Assembly (NCBI GenBank): GCA_963848195.1
Contig: CAWKCY010000020.1
Span: forward strand, 248,001-312,000
DNA: 64,000 nucleotides
Reading direction: 5' to 3'
DNA from: CAVQBP01 sp963848195
GTDB lineage: Bacteria; Bacteroidota; Ignavibacteria; Ignavibacteriales; Ignavibacteriaceae
The position numbers and the translations under genes were made by a program. The notes under the pieces were generated by a model. It searched no databases, had not been told where the DNA came from, and saw nothing but the letters and a program-made list of their open reading frames with translations. Positions 9,572 to 18,774 of the stretch are shown one piece after another (the first letter of the stretch is position 1; every line of letters starts with the position of its first letter).

Positions 9572-10576
9572 TTATGGTAATTTTTGTTCTTCGATTTTTT
9601 TAATAATATGTTCAGCTACTTTTAGTGCTTTAAGACCATCTTCACCTGAGACAATTGGTTTTTCATTTTTAAGCACAGAATCAATAAATAGCTGGAGCTC
9701 ATAGGAGAGAGCATTAATTTCTTTTACTTCCGGTTGTTCATATATAAGGCGTTTCTTTTTATCACCGATTCCAATTTCTCCAAAAGATATAGCCGAACTA
9801 TTAAGATCCTGTTCAACGGGGAGAAGTCTATAAACTTCAGATACACCTGTAATAAAATCCAATGCAATATAATTATCTTTCTGGAAAATTCTCATCTTTC
9901 TCATTTTCTTTTGAGAAATTCTACTTGCAGTCACATTCGCTACTGCTCCATTTTCAAACTGGATACGTGCATTGGCAATATCAATATTATCCGAAACAAC
10001 GGCTACTCCGCTGGCTTCAATATGGCTTACTTCGCTTTTAATCAGACTTAAAATAATATCGATATCGTGAATCATTAGATCTAATACTACTGCAACGTCG
10101 GTACCTCTGGGATTAAATTGTGCAAGCCTATCGGTTTGAATAAACATAGGTCTTATAATATATTTTTCAAGAGATACTAGTGCCGGATTAAATCTTTCTA
10201 TATGACCTACTTGAAGGTTTAATTTCTTTTCACCGGCAATTTTAACCAACTCTTCAGCCTCAGGGATGGCTGCAGTTATTGGTTTTTCGACAAAAACATG
10301 CTTGCCTTTCTCAAGAGATTCTTTTACCAGTTTATAATGGGATGTAGTAGTAGCAGCAATTGATACTGCATCGACAGCCTGAAAGAGTTCATTAATATCT
10401 TCAAATTCTTTTACGTTATATTCTGATGCGGCAGCTTTGGATTGAATAAAGTTAGTATCATAAACTCCAATTAATTCACAATCTTTAATGTGTTTAAACA
10501 TTTTTACATGAAGTTTGCCTAGATGCCCGGTTCCGATAACGCCGATTTTTAATATTTTAGGTACGAGATTCTTCAC
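9572..10576 (-). CDS. Gfo/Idh/MocA-family NAD(P)-dependent oxidoreductase
   Basis: A 334-residue protein with an N-terminal Rossmann fold (IGVIGTGHLGKLHV, residues about 12-25), the family EKP motif (HVFVEKPIT, about residue 95) and a C-terminal substrate domain with H-D-I-D in the catalytic helix. These enzymes oxidise or reduce sugars, often nucleotide sugars. The nearby lptD makes a GnnA-like role in lipid A sugar synthesis possible, but that is only context. The start is a GTG at 10576; no ATG precedes the Rossmann strand. Confidence 0.85.
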   Translation of the reverse strand: MKNLVPKILKIGVIGTGHLGKLHVKMFKHIKDCELIGVYDTNFIQSKAAASEYNVKEFEDINELFQAVDAVSIAATTTSHYKLVKESLEKGKHVFVEKPITAAIPEAEELVKIAGEKKLNLQVGHIERFNPALVSLEKYIIRPMFIQTDRLAQFNPRGTDVAVVLDLMIHDIDIILSLIKSEVSHIEASGVAVVSDNIDIANARIQFENGAVANVTASRISQKKMRKMRIFQKDNYIALDFITGVSEVYRLLPVEQDLNSSAISFGEIGIGDKKKRLIYEQPEVKEINALSYELQLFIDSVLKNEKPIVSGEDGLKALKVAEHIIKKIEEQKLP

Positions 10577-10619
10577 TTCACTTCGTTCGTTCAGAATGAC
10601 AATATTTGAGTAATTTCAA

Positions 10620-11837
10620 TTATTTAGTTATTATTTTTTGATAGCCGATTATTCTGTCATAACCGCCGTAATTTTGATCATTGTAATATAAAAATATATA
10701 ATAAACATTTGAAGTTTCCCAGAAGTTACCTTCAAGGACAAGCCAGTCGGGATTTTCAATTTTATTGTTTATTATATCTGCAGCGACATACTGATAATCA
10801 TAGATCCCTCTTTTGAGAGGAACAGTTTTAGTAAACACGCCATATTCATTAGACATCTGAAATTCGGGTAAAATCTGCCAATGGTTAAACGCGCCAACTA
10901 AAAAAATACTTTGAAAACCATTATCAGGGGGTCTAATTTTAAAGGTAACATTCAGATAATCAGCATAATCATTTTCAAAAAACAGATAAAGGGAACCGCC
11001 GTTCAGATCCTTTTGTCCTTGCTTATAAAATCTTGAATATTCCAAACCGTCAAACTGCGCAGAGACATCTTTTTTATTATATTTATTAAAATTTCTCAAA
11101 TCCGTCTGCCGGTATTCATTACCGGGATGAATATCCCTTGCAGTGAATGAGAATTTTCTATCGCCGTCCCAATAATATTGTCTAGTGTTAGTATTGAAGT
11201 TTCTATCAATAATCACAGGATAATATATTTTTTGGTTTTCAATGATTTCGACATGATCGACAAAAGAAGGATAGAATTCATTAGGTAAATCAAATGAGGC
11301 GGTAATATTAAAAATTTTGGCTAGAACCGGAGGGGAATAAACCTTGTCTTCCAATACTTCATTTTTCTTGGCGGCATTCATAATTACATCAGGCTTTATG
11401 ACATAGAATTTACCAGATGCATATATATTTGATGTGTCCTGTGAATCGGTAATAAAGAACATCCATTTACCAGAGAAAGGAAAATCAACATAATTATTTT
11501 TATTTGGGAAATAACCTCGAAAATGATAACGGGCATCAAGAACCGTATTAGGAAGCCGGTCAAATTTCAGATTATATTCAATATTTTTTCCATAATTTAA
11601 GAGGAAAATATTCTGATATGGATTCCAATTTTTATCACAAAACCTAAAAACAATTATGAGTGAGGGTTCATACGGTGAATTTAAGTCGAATTCAATGTTT
11701 AATTTTTTAGAAATCAGAATAGGCAGAGCCGTTTCATCGTCGGTAAAAACTTTTAAACTTTTGATTTCGATCTTTTGAGAATAAAGACTTGAAGCAGTGA
11801 ATAAGAGAGATAAAAATAACAGATTTAACCGGTACAC
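10620..11837 (-). CDS. Type IX secretion plug protein family (DUF5103)
   Basis: I place the start at the GTG at 11837 because AAGGGG lies just upstream of it and the product then begins with a clean signal peptide (YRLNLLFLSLLFTASSLYSQ); a longer TTG-started reading would overlap the upstream gene. The mature protein of about 385 residues opens with a beta-domain (SLKVFTDDETALPILI... FRFCDKNWNPYQ) and ends with a segment reading FLVGAFNHWQILPE and EGNFWETSNVYYIFLYY, the features of DUF5103, the plug that gates the T9SS SprA translocon. Other T9SS genes are not in the window. Confidence 0.75.
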   Translation of the reverse strand: MYRLNLLFLSLLFTASSLYSQKIEIKSLKVFTDDETALPILISKKLNIEFDLNSPYEPSLIIVFRFCDKNWNPYQNIFLLNYGKNIEYNLKFDRLPNTVLDARYHFRGYFPNKNNYVDFPFSGKWMFFITDSQDTSNIYASGKFYVIKPDVIMNAAKKNEVLEDKVYSPPVLAKIFNITASFDLPNEFYPSFVDHVEIIENQKIYYPVIIDRNFNTNTRQYYWDGDRKFSFTARDIHPGNEYRQTDLRNFNKYNKKDVSAQFDGLEYSRFYKQGQKDLNGGSLYLFFENDYADYLNVTFKIRPPDNGFQSIFLVGAFNHWQILPEFQMSNEYGVFTKTVPLKRGIYDYQYVAADIINNKIENPDWLVLEGNFWETSNVYYIFLYYNDQNYGGYDRIIGYQKIITK

Positions 11838-11847
11838 AAAGTTCCCC

Positions 11848-12806
11848 TTAAAGATTAAAGATTTCAACGCATTTTATATATTGATAAGAAACAAATATTT
11901 TGATTAACTGTTTTTCCCTTTCAGTTTCGAGTAGTAAACCATCGTCATAGGCATTAATCAGTTTACCAGTTTTGAAAACTATTTCATATAAAGGAGTATT
12001 ATTAGAAGAATCCTTCACAAGGCCGTAGTTCTCAACAAGAGTAACGTTAAGAGTTTTGCCGAGGAATTCATTCCAGTCTATTTTCATTCGCTTCCTCTTA
12101 ATAAGTTCGTTTAACTTTTGTTTAAATTGTTCTAAATCTTCACATAAATAATAGTTTTTTAGAAACTGAGAGGCAACGGATTTTTCTCCCGCATTTATAT
12201 AATTAGCATAAACTGCGGCAATGGGAGCCATTAATAATTTGGATGTCCCGCAGTTTTTTGAATTACCTTCAACACTATCATCAATAAAGTTAATGATGCT
12301 TTCATTTTCATTAATAAAGACATTATAAACTTCATCGTTAACCAGAAATATTGATGAATCTTCATATCGCCAGCAGTTTATAGGAAGAAAGTAATTTCAT
12401 CATTGTTCTGATTAAATTTTTCGAAATCAGGATTTCCGGCAATAATAATTGTTCCGCCAAGGTCTCCATTTGTGGTTTCAAGGGGCTCGGTGGAACCGGA
12501 TAATATTGAATCGATAAAGGAGAAATTATCTTTAGTATTATAAATATAAAGTGTAAATCCGGGAATATTATTATTGAGGGTTGAATCAAGTACCAAGTAT
12601 TCATCAATATTGTCATCATTTAAATCAGCAGTATATTGTTCCGGATTGTTAAACCTCTTTTGATAGAAGATCTTATTATTATTATCAAATGCCCGGAGAA
12701 GATTTCCCTGGAATGATATGTAGAATTTATCAAAACTGATTGTATCCTGTTGTGCAAATGAATTAAGGGAGAAAATGAGCAAGCAAAACAGAATAGACTT
12801 TTTCAT
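11848..12806 (-). pseudogene. Exported FG-GAP/VCBS-like protein split by a 1-base frameshift
   Basis: Two reading frames form one gene. The 5' part (12378-12806) encodes a signal peptide (MKKSILFCLLIFSLNSFAQ) and a repeat-like sequence with YTADLNDDNIDEYLVLD. It ends prematurely at ITFFL-stop. The adjacent frame continues without a start codon as LPINCWRYEDSSIFLVNDEV... and then MAPIAAVYANYI to the stop at 11848. Adding one T to the TTT run (AAA on the + strand at 12388-12390) restores one frame of about 315 residues. Calcium-binding-like DLNDDNIDEY resembles FG-GAP repeats; the C-terminal half is unknown to me. Either a recent pseudogene or a base-call error. Confidence 0.7.
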
Positions 12807-12880
12807 GAGAATATAAATTTAAATAATGTGAATAAATATAATGAATTATGGTAAAATTTATCTTATCATTATTGGTTTAA

Positions 12881-12986
12881 TTACTTAATTACTTAATTGC
12901 TTAATTGCTTAATTGCTTAATTGCTTATAATTGCTTAATTGTTTAATTGTTATAATTGTTTAATTGCTTAATTGTTTAATTGTTTC
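12881..12986. repeat. Short tandem repeat, unit about 9 bp (AATTGCTTA / AATTGTTTA)
   Basis: Roughly ten imperfect copies of AATTGCTTA and variants are joined head to tail. A shorter related run is at 58308-58340. Confidence 0.85.
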
Positions 12987-13085
12987 AGATGTAAAGATGA
13001 TATATGATAAGAAAAATAGGGGTCAATTATTTAATTGTATAGATGTCATCTTTCATATATAGGATAAGGTTGGGAGGAAAAAGAA

Positions 13086-13107
13086 TGCCCGCTTTTTACA
13101 GCGGGCA
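13086..13107 (-). terminator. Hairpin, terminator-like on the minus strand
   Basis: TGCCCGCT and AGCGGGCA form a perfect 8-bp stem with a 6-base loop; read leftward it is followed by a T-rich tract (ATTCTTTTT). No gene is left to its right that it could serve, so it may be a relic or a dispersed hairpin. Confidence 0.5.
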
Positions 13108-13620
13108 CACTCACAATATATATTCCCCCAAATAACGAGGGATGTTATTAAGGGATAGTTTAAATTATAACCATATTTGATAAAAACCAAGATAAAGGTC
13201 ACACATACCTCAATTTTGTGATGCAATAGACAATATTGGTTGAAAGATAAATATTTGAATTTGGAATGCCCTATTTCAACGTACATAGGCAATTTAAAAA
13301 CGACATCAGGGGTTAAAATTCCAAAGACAAAAGACAAATTAAATTCTCGAAATTCAAAATTTCAAGAGTTTAATTTATGGAAGGTGATTTTATTTTGGGT
13401 AAAACAGAGCTCCGAGGATTCGGCAAACCCCCGGAGGTTGATTAAATTAAGATTATTTAAATTCTTTTAACCGTGACATTGCCTTGTTAAACTATCAATA
13501 ATTCTTTAAATTTATTGAGCTTATCCGGAGCCTTAAATGAAGCTAACAAAACAAAATTACCAATAAACATTATAGAAAATTTGAATTTATTAACGAATAT
13601 ATTAATCAAGAGGAATAAAA

Positions 13621-15849
13621 ATGGAAAAAGAATTAGATCCAAAAAAATCTGTTTATGATGTAAATGATGAAAGTCAATGTCCGGTTACCGGGCATGCAAA
13701 ACATAGTTCAGGAGGCGGCACGAAAAACCGTGACTGGTGGCCGAACCAGTTGAATTTAAATATACTCCGCCAACACTCTCCCCTATCGAATCCTATGGGA
13801 GAGAAGTTCAACTACGCAGAGGAGTTCAAGACGCTCGACTTGAATGTCGTGAAAAAAGACATTTTTGAACTGATGACCAAATCTCAGGAATGGTGGCCGG
13901 CAGATTATGGTCATTATGGACCCTTCTTCATTCGTATGGCATGGCATAGTGCAGGTACTTACCGTATCTCTGACGGGCGAGGCGGCGGAGGTACAGGCTC
14001 GCAGCGATTTGCACCTTTAAACAGTTGGCCTGATAATGCTAATCTGGATAAGGCACGTTTGCTGCTCTGGCCGGTTAAACAGAAATACGGAAAGAAAATT
14101 TCATGGGCTGACTTGATAATCCTTGCGGGCAACTGTGCACTAGAATCAATGGGCTTTAAAACGTTTGGTTTTGGCGGCGGGCGTGAAGATATCTGGGAGT
14201 CTTTGGAAGATATATATTGGGGCTCAGAAGGAGAATGGTTAGGTGATAAGAGATATAGCGGTGAGCGCGATCTGGAGAATCCCCTTGCAGCAGTTCAAAT
14301 GGGGTTAATCTATGTGAATCCGGAAGGTCCGAATGGAAATCCAGACCCGATTGCAGCAGCCATAGATATTCGCGAGACATTTCGACGTATGGCAATGAAT
14401 GATGAAGAAACAGTCGCACTAATAGCCGGGGGGCATTCATTCGGAAAAACCCATGGTGCCGGCGAACCAGGTAAATATATTGGTAAAGAACCTGCAGGAG
14501 CGAGTATTGAAGAGCAGGGGCTTGGGTGGAAAAATACTTTCGGCAGCGGTAATGCAGATTATACGATTACCAGTGGTTTGGAAGGAGCATGGACCACAAC
14601 ACCGACTAAGTGGAGCAACAATTTCTTTGAGAACCTGTTTGGCTACGAATGGGAATTGACAAAGAGCCCGGCAGGAGCACATCAATGGAAACCTAAGGAT
14701 GGTGCAGGTGAAGGTTTAGTGCCGGATGCGCATGACTCTTCAAAGAAACATGCGCCTTTTATGCTGACTACAGATCTCTCCTTAAGGTTTGATCCTGCTT
14801 ACGAGAAAATATCAAGACGCTTCTATGAGCATCCGGATGAGTTTGCAGATGCATTTGCAAGAGCCTGGTTCAAATTAACGCACCGTGATATGGGTCCTCG
14901 TGCACGTTATTTGGGTCCGGAAGTACCGGAAGAAGATTTGATATGGCAAGATCCTATCCCGACTGTAACGCATAAGCTGATCGATAACCGGGATATCATC
15001 GAGCTGAAGAATAAAATACTTGCTTCGGGATTGACAGTATCCCAGCTAGTATCTACCGCATGGGCATCGGCATCAACATTTCGCGGGTCAGATAAAAGAG
15101 GTGGAGCGAATGGTGCACGCATACGGCTTGCACCGCAGAAAGATTGGAAGGTAAATAATCCGGCTCAATTAGATATAGTGCTAAAGACTCTTGAAGGTAT
15201 CCAAAAAGGGTTCACTCAATCCGGCGGTACAATGGTTTCGCTTGCGGATTTGATCGTTCTAGGCGGATGCGCGGGTATCGAGAAGGCAGCCGAAAAAGCA
15301 GGTCATGAAATAACAGTATCTTTTACTCCGGGACGTGTGGATACATCACAAGAGTTAACAGATGTAGAAGCATTTGCCGTACTTGAACCGGATGCAGACG
15401 GTTTCCGTAATTATCTAAAGGCAAAGCACACTATATCGGCAGAAGAAATGCTTGTAGACCGTGCTCAACTATTAACGCTGACCGTAGCGGAAATGACAGT
15501 TCTTCTTGGAGGTATGCGTGTCCTTGATACAAATTTTGATCATTCGCTGCACGGGGTTTTTACAAATCGCCCCGGGACACTTACAAACGATTTCTTCGTT
15601 AACCTGCTTGATTTGGGCACAAAGTGGAAGGCAGCTTCAGAATCCGAAGATTTATTTGAGGGTCATGATCGAGTGTCCGGCGAGCTTAAATGGACCGGTA
15701 CGCGAGTCGATCTCATCTTTGGTTCTAACTCTGAGCTTCGAGCTATAGCAGAAGTATATGCTTGCAGTGATTCTCAGCAGAAATTCTTGAAGGACTTTGC
15801 GGCAGCATGGAATAAGGTAATGAATTTAGATCGCTTTGACCTGTCTTAA
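13621..15849 (+). CDS. katG: Catalase-peroxidase KatG
   Basis: A 742-residue bifunctional haem enzyme that removes H2O2. The distal triad Arg105, Trp108 and His109 is in RMAWHSAGTYR. Tyr231 (GLIYVNPEGPNG) and Met257 (RRMAMND) complete the Met-Tyr-Trp adduct needed for catalase activity. The proximal His272 is in AGGHSFGKTHG. The C-terminal non-haem duplicate domain is full length. The start has AAGAGGAA about 9 bp upstream. No signal peptide, so cytoplasmic. A perfect terminator follows at 15881. Its base composition is richer in GC than the flanking intergenic DNA. It opens the rightward stress island, but no copy of the composite promoter precedes it. Confidence 0.98.
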   Translation: MEKELDPKKSVYDVNDESQCPVTGHAKHSSGGGTKNRDWWPNQLNLNILRQHSPLSNPMGEKFNYAEEFKTLDLNVVKKDIFELMTKSQEWWPADYGHYGPFFIRMAWHSAGTYRISDGRGGGGTGSQRFAPLNSWPDNANLDKARLLLWPVKQKYGKKISWADLIILAGNCALESMGFKTFGFGGGREDIWESLEDIYWGSEGEWLGDKRYSGERDLENPLAAVQMGLIYVNPEGPNGNPDPIAAAIDIRETFRRMAMNDEETVALIAGGHSFGKTHGAGEPGKYIGKEPAGASIEEQGLGWKNTFGSGNADYTITSGLEGAWTTTPTKWSNNFFENLFGYEWELTKSPAGAHQWKPKDGAGEGLVPDAHDSSKKHAPFMLTTDLSLRFDPAYEKISRRFYEHPDEFADAFARAWFKLTHRDMGPRARYLGPEVPEEDLIWQDPIPTVTHKLIDNRDIIELKNKILASGLTVSQLVSTAWASASTFRGSDKRGGANGARIRLAPQKDWKVNNPAQLDIVLKTLEGIQKGFTQSGGTMVSLADLIVLGGCAGIEKAAEKAGHEITVSFTPGRVDTSQELTDVEAFAVLEPDADGFRNYLKAKHTISAEEMLVDRAQLLTLTVAEMTVLLGGMRVLDTNFDHSLHGVFTNRPGTLTNDFFVNLLDLGTKWKAASESEDLFEGHDRVSGELKWTGTRVDLIFGSNSELRAIAEVYACSDSQQKFLKDFAAAWNKVMNLDRFDLS

Positions 15850-15880
15850 TTTCAGGCAGATCCAGCATTATTTATTATAG

Positions 15881-15915
15881 GAAGGTGGTTTGTAGCAAAC
15901 CACCTTCTTTATTTT
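15881..15915 (+). terminator. Rho-independent terminator of katG
   Basis: A perfect 12-bp stem (GAAGGTGGTTTG at 15881-15892, CAAACCACCTTC at 15896-15907) with a TAG loop is followed by TTTATTTT. Confidence 0.95.
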
Positions 15916-16007
15916 AAATTCTAAACTACAAAATACAAACTGCAAATAAATTATAATTTCAAAATTTGAAATTTCAAACACTCTAATTTAAGACTGCCAT
16001 CTAATAA

Positions 16008-16067
16008 GGATTAGTTCCTTTTTCATCCTCTTGCTCGATTTACTTACTCTCATTTTTTACATAACAT
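16008..16067 (+). promoter_or_regulatory. Composite promoter element, copy 1 (CsbD-like unit)
   Basis: Block GGATTAGTTCC then CATCC at 16024-16028; -35 TTTACT at 16039-16044; 17-nt spacer; -10 TAACAT at 16062-16067. It lies 34 bp before the ATG at 16101. One of ten copies with fixed geometry. Confidence 0.85.
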
Positions 16068-16100
16068 GATTTAGTATAATTATCCGGAAAGAGGTTTTAC

Positions 16101-16286
16101 ATGTACCAGATAAATAGCAAAGGAAATTGGATCGCTCTTAAAGAAAAGATCAGGTTGGCATATCCGATTATAACCGAGAAAGATTTGAAATTGAATCATG
16201 GTGATGAGTTTGATCTGCTGGCCAGGTTTCAAAAAATATTTTCAAAAACCAAGAGTGAAATTATTCTTATGATTGATAAACTCTAA
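16101..16286 (+). CDS. CsbD-like small stress protein
   Basis: A 61-residue protein. The pattern S-K-G-N-W-I-A-L-K-E-K-I, then ITEKDLKLNHG-D-E-F-D-L-L-A, then a helix with S-K-T-K-S-E-I, matches the CsbD family (KGNWKQLKGKVK... LTDDDL... G... L). CsbD proteins are induced by general stress in many bacteria; their molecular role is unknown. The start has AAAGAGG 7 bp upstream. The gene follows promoter copy 1 directly, and a second exported protein (16378) lies 91 bp downstream, likely in the same unit. Confidence 0.75.
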   Translation: MYQINSKGNWIALKEKIRLAYPIITEKDLKLNHGDEFDLLARFQKIFSKTKSEIILMIDKL

Positions 16287-16377
16287 TAAATATTCTTCAT
16301 TAGCAAAATTTATTAAAAGCGAGTTGTAAGAAATAATAGCTAATACAAAATATCATAATAAAAATTAAAGGACCAAA

Positions 16378-16740
16378 ATGAGATATTTAATATTTTTCTT
16401 AGTAATAATATCTTTACCATTATTTGCACAAAATAAAAATGATGACAAAAAAGGGTTAGAGATTCAGGCCAAAGATTGGATGACCAAAATATCTTCTGAT
16501 CCTGAATTGCGACTGTCGATGCTGACAATGATTCTGGATGAAACAAAAGGAAATAAGGAGGAAATGTCGAATCTGGGAAAAACAATATTGGATAACCCGG
16601 AAATGAATACCATATTGGCAGATATGATGCAAAGAAAAACTAATACTGATAATATGTCCATGCCTTCCCGTAACATGATGGGGGATAGTGTTAAGACAAT
16701 GAAAATGTCAGGTTATCAATCGCTGCCTTACAAAAAATAA
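16378..16740 (+). CDS. Small exported Met-rich protein, unknown function
   Basis: A 120-residue protein with a signal peptide (MRYLIFFLVIISLPLFAQ). The mature part is helical and charged, with D-P-E-L-R-L-S-M-L-T-M-I-L and a Met-rich tail (MMQRK, NMSMPSRNMMGD). The 'delete/clip' style helix-pair composition is found in uncharacterised periplasmic proteins of this lineage. I do not recognise a named family. Its position after the CsbD-like gene, with no own promoter copy, suggests it belongs to the same stress unit. Confidence 0.6.
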   Translation: MRYLIFFLVIISLPLFAQNKNDDKKGLEIQAKDWMTKISSDPELRLSMLTMILDETKGNKEEMSNLGKTILDNPEMNTILADMMQRKTNTDNMSMPSRNMMGDSVKTMKMSGYQSLPYKK

Positions 16741-16775
16741 TTTTATACCTTTTCATGATTTAGGCGAAAAGGAAA

Positions 16776-16859
16776 ATGAAAAAGTATAAAGTAGTCAAAA
16801 ATAAAAAAGACGGTCTTTTGTATCTTAGAAAACTTCAAATCCCTTTCGGCAGAAAGTAA
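16776..16859 (+). CDS. Possible 27-residue basic peptide
   Basis: ATG with GAAAAGGAAA just upstream, encoding MKKYKVVKNKKDGLLYLRKL and six more residues ending GRK. Very basic. It may be a real small ORF or chance; no family is recognised. Confidence 0.25.
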   Translation: MKKYKVVKNKKDGLLYLRKLQIPFGRK

Positions 16860-16899
16860 TCAACAAAATAAATACTTTCCGTTGTTATCACATTTATAA

Positions 16900-16959
16900 G
16901 ATGTAATCCCCCTTTCATCCTTTTGCACTATAGGATACAGAGTACATCCTCGGTACATT
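16900..16959 (+). promoter_or_regulatory. Composite promoter element, copy 2 (DUF4398-OmpA unit)
   Basis: GATGTAATCCC then CATCC at 16916-16920; -35-position TAGGAT at 16931-16936 (weakest of the ten); 17-nt spacer; -10 TACATT at 16954-16959; ATG at 17044. Confidence 0.8.
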
Positions 16960-17043
16960 ATTGTAAATTTAATAAAAGATTTTTCCATTCTTGATTAACA
17001 GGAATTGAAATATTGTTACGTAATAATTAAAAAGGAGTATTCA

Positions 17044-17424
17044 ATGAAACATATGAAGATAACTCTGTTTGCAGTGTCTATACTCTTCGGCATAGTGATT
17101 GTGGGATGCGGAAGCAGCCCGGCGGTGATCGATAAAGAAGCATCCACATCATCAATTCGCGCAGCTGAGGAAGTAGGAGCATCCAGTATACCGAGTGCAT
17201 CTCTATATTTAGAGCTTGCAAAAGAAGAACTGGTAAAAGCGCAGGGGTTTGCAGAAAAGGGAGACAAGGAGCAGGCAGAGTCAATGCTACTTCGTGCACA
17301 AACTGATGGAGAGTTGGCAGTAGCACTTTCCCGCAGTGATACCGATAAGAAAGAAGCAGCAGAAGCAATAGATCGTGTACAACAGCTTCGTCAGGATAAC
17401 AAATTACCTCAAGAAAGGAATTAA
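17044..17424 (+). CDS. DUF4398 lipoprotein
   Basis: I start at the ATG at 17044, preceded by AAAGGAG; an upstream TTG start would lengthen the leader. The product (126 residues) has a lipoprotein signal, MKHMKITLFAVSILFGIVIVG followed by Cys, then a helical domain with SIPSASLYLELAKEEL and K-A-Q-G-F-A-E-K-G-D-K-E-Q-A, which is the DUF4398 pattern of envelope lipoproteins with a long helical hairpin. Ends 3 bp before the OmpA-like gene, so the two are cotranscribed; the pair is a common stress-envelope module. Under promoter copy 2. Confidence 0.8.
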   Translation: MKHMKITLFAVSILFGIVIVGCGSSPAVIDKEASTSSIRAAEEVGASSIPSASLYLELAKEELVKAQGFAEKGDKEQAESMLLRAQTDGELAVALSRSDTDKKEAAEAIDRVQQLRQDNKLPQERN

Positions 17425-17427
17425 ACA

Positions 17428-18249
17428 ATGAGATCCATGATATATCTTATAACTATAGTTTTTGCTGGACTGCTGGTTAGCTGCAGCGCAAGCTTGCCTC
17501 CAGAGGAACTAGTTAATGCGCGTCAGGCCTACCAACAGGCAAGTACCGGGCAGGCAGCCCAATTAGTTCCGGCAGAACTTCACAAGGCACAAACTGCACT
17601 TGATGCAGCTGAAAAATCTTTCAAGGAAGATCCTGATTCATATCGTACCCGTGATCTAGCATATGTAGCAGATCGCAAAGCCAAGACGGCTGAAGCATTA
17701 GCTGTTACAACAGCAGAAAATAATTCGACCGCAAAGGCTAAAAAAGATTATGAAGCGACTCAGGCTGAGATTATGAAGAAAACAAATGATCAGCTTGTTA
17801 TCTCACAAAAAGCGCAAGTCGATGCCGAAAGAGCTGCAGCTGATGCCCAGGCAGATCTAGCCAAACTCGCGGCAGTTAAGGAAGAAGCTCGCGGTCTTGT
17901 AATTACACTTTCGGGAAGTGTTTTATTTGCATCGAACGAATCAACACTTTTACCGTCGGCACAGGATCGGTTAAACAAAGTTGCAGATGCTCTCCTGGTA
18001 ACCAAAGAGCGAAAAATTACTGTTGAGGGATATACTGACTCACAGGGATCGTCAAACTACAACATGGTATTGTCTCAAAAGCGTGCTGATGTGGTACGTA
18101 CATATCTAATCTCACGCGGCTACCCAAGCGATCTTATTCAAGCGCAGGGTATAGGCGAAGAAAGTCCAGTTGCAAACAATAATACTGCTGAGGGCCGGGC
18201 TAACAACCGTCGTGTAGAGATCGTAGTAGATCACACAGCAAAATTATAA
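17428..18249 (+). CDS. OmpA-family lipoprotein with DUF4398 N-terminal domain
   Basis: A 273-residue protein. A lipobox (LLVSC, Cys19) is followed by a DUF4398-like helical region (residues about 25-160, Ala/Lys/Glu rich coiled coil) and a C-terminal OmpA peptidoglycan-binding domain (residues about 170-270) with the motif VEGYTDSQGSSNYNMVLSQKR-A-D-V-V and N-N-R-R-V-E-I. It would tether the outer membrane to the wall. It probably arose from fusion of the upstream DUF4398 type with OmpA. The unit ends with the terminator at 18274. Confidence 0.93.
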   Translation: MRSMIYLITIVFAGLLVSCSASLPPEELVNARQAYQQASTGQAAQLVPAELHKAQTALDAAEKSFKEDPDSYRTRDLAYVADRKAKTAEALAVTTAENNSTAKAKKDYEATQAEIMKKTNDQLVISQKAQVDAERAAADAQADLAKLAAVKEEARGLVITLSGSVLFASNESTLLPSAQDRLNKVADALLVTKERKITVEGYTDSQGSSNYNMVLSQKRADVVRTYLISRGYPSDLIQAQGIGEESPVANNNTAEGRANNRRVEIVVDHTAKL

Positions 18250-18273
18250 AATAAATATTAATAATTATTGTGA

Positions 18274-18304
18274 AAAAGACCCGGAAAATATCCGGGTTTT
18301 TTAC
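18274..18304 (+). terminator. Rho-independent terminator of the DUF4398-OmpA unit
   Basis: ACCCGGA (18279-18285) and TCCGGGT (18291-18297) form a 7-bp stem followed by TTTTTT; upstream A-run supports a bidirectional fold. Confidence 0.9.
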
Positions 18305-18333
18305 TTATTTGACACCAGAATTCCATAAAAAAA

Positions 18334-18660
18334 ATGACTGATAACCTCCATAATAACCGAACACAAATAATAAAGATGGAAGCATTAACAAAATCAATTT
18401 CGACTTACATTACAATTTCAATTCCAGGTTTTGGAAAAATAAATGATCATTTATTCAAAGCTATGATATCCGGCTTTTTTGGATTTACTACTTTTTTGAT
18501 GATCATTTTCTTGATAAATATCCTTGACATTATTTTAGGATCAAATGAGAAATTCGGGTTGAACTTTTTAGATTTTCTTTTAGCGGGATTTGGATTTTTC
18601 CTTCAAACGACAGGTTCTTTAATTAAAAGTTTTAATAAAACAAACGAAACAATTTCTTGA
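18334..18660 (+). CDS. Small two-helix membrane protein, unknown
   Basis: A 108-residue protein with two hydrophobic segments (GFFGFTTFLMIIFLINILDIIL at about 48-69, and FLDFLLAGFGFFLQTTGSLI at about 78-97). No family is recognised. The first methionine is at 18334 just after a run of A; Met16 (MEALTKS) could be the true start, as AAGATGG context precedes it. It sits after the OmpA terminator and before promoter copy 3, so its own promoter is unclear. Confidence 0.5.
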   Translation: MTDNLHNNRTQIIKMEALTKSISTYITISIPGFGKINDHLFKAMISGFFGFTTFLMIIFLINILDIILGSNEKFGLNFLDFLLAGFGFFLQTTGSLIKSFNKTNETIS

Positions 18661-18683
18661 AGGGATTAGAACATATCTCAAAA

Positions 18684-18743
18684 GATGTAATCCCCTTTTC
18701 ATCCCTTTGTACGATTGAATTACTTTATATCTCTCTATAGCTT
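18684..18743 (+). promoter_or_regulatory. Composite promoter element, copy 3 (AI-2E transporter unit)
   Basis: GATGTAATCCC then CATCC at 18700-18704; -35 TTGAAT at 18715-18720; 17-nt spacer; -10 TAGCTT at 18738-18743; ATG at 18775. Flank GGATTAGAACA at 18663 is shared with copy 7. Confidence 0.9.
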
Positions 18744-18774
18744 TATCAAGAATTTAAACATTGAAAATTAAAAA

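Larger units (their letters stand above)
12807..13620. other. Intergenic region before katG
   Basis: About 800 bp without a convincing gene. It contains a 9-bp-period AT repeat (12881-12986), a GC hairpin at 13086-13107, and AT-rich DNA up to katG. An open frame at 13240-13470 has no Shine-Dalgarno and no family features. I see no copy of the ten-fold promoter element here, so katG seems to be controlled differently. Confidence 0.6.

Noticed and set aside
13240..13470. 76-codon open frame before katG
   Set aside because: No ribosome site, no recognisable domain, low-complexity composition.
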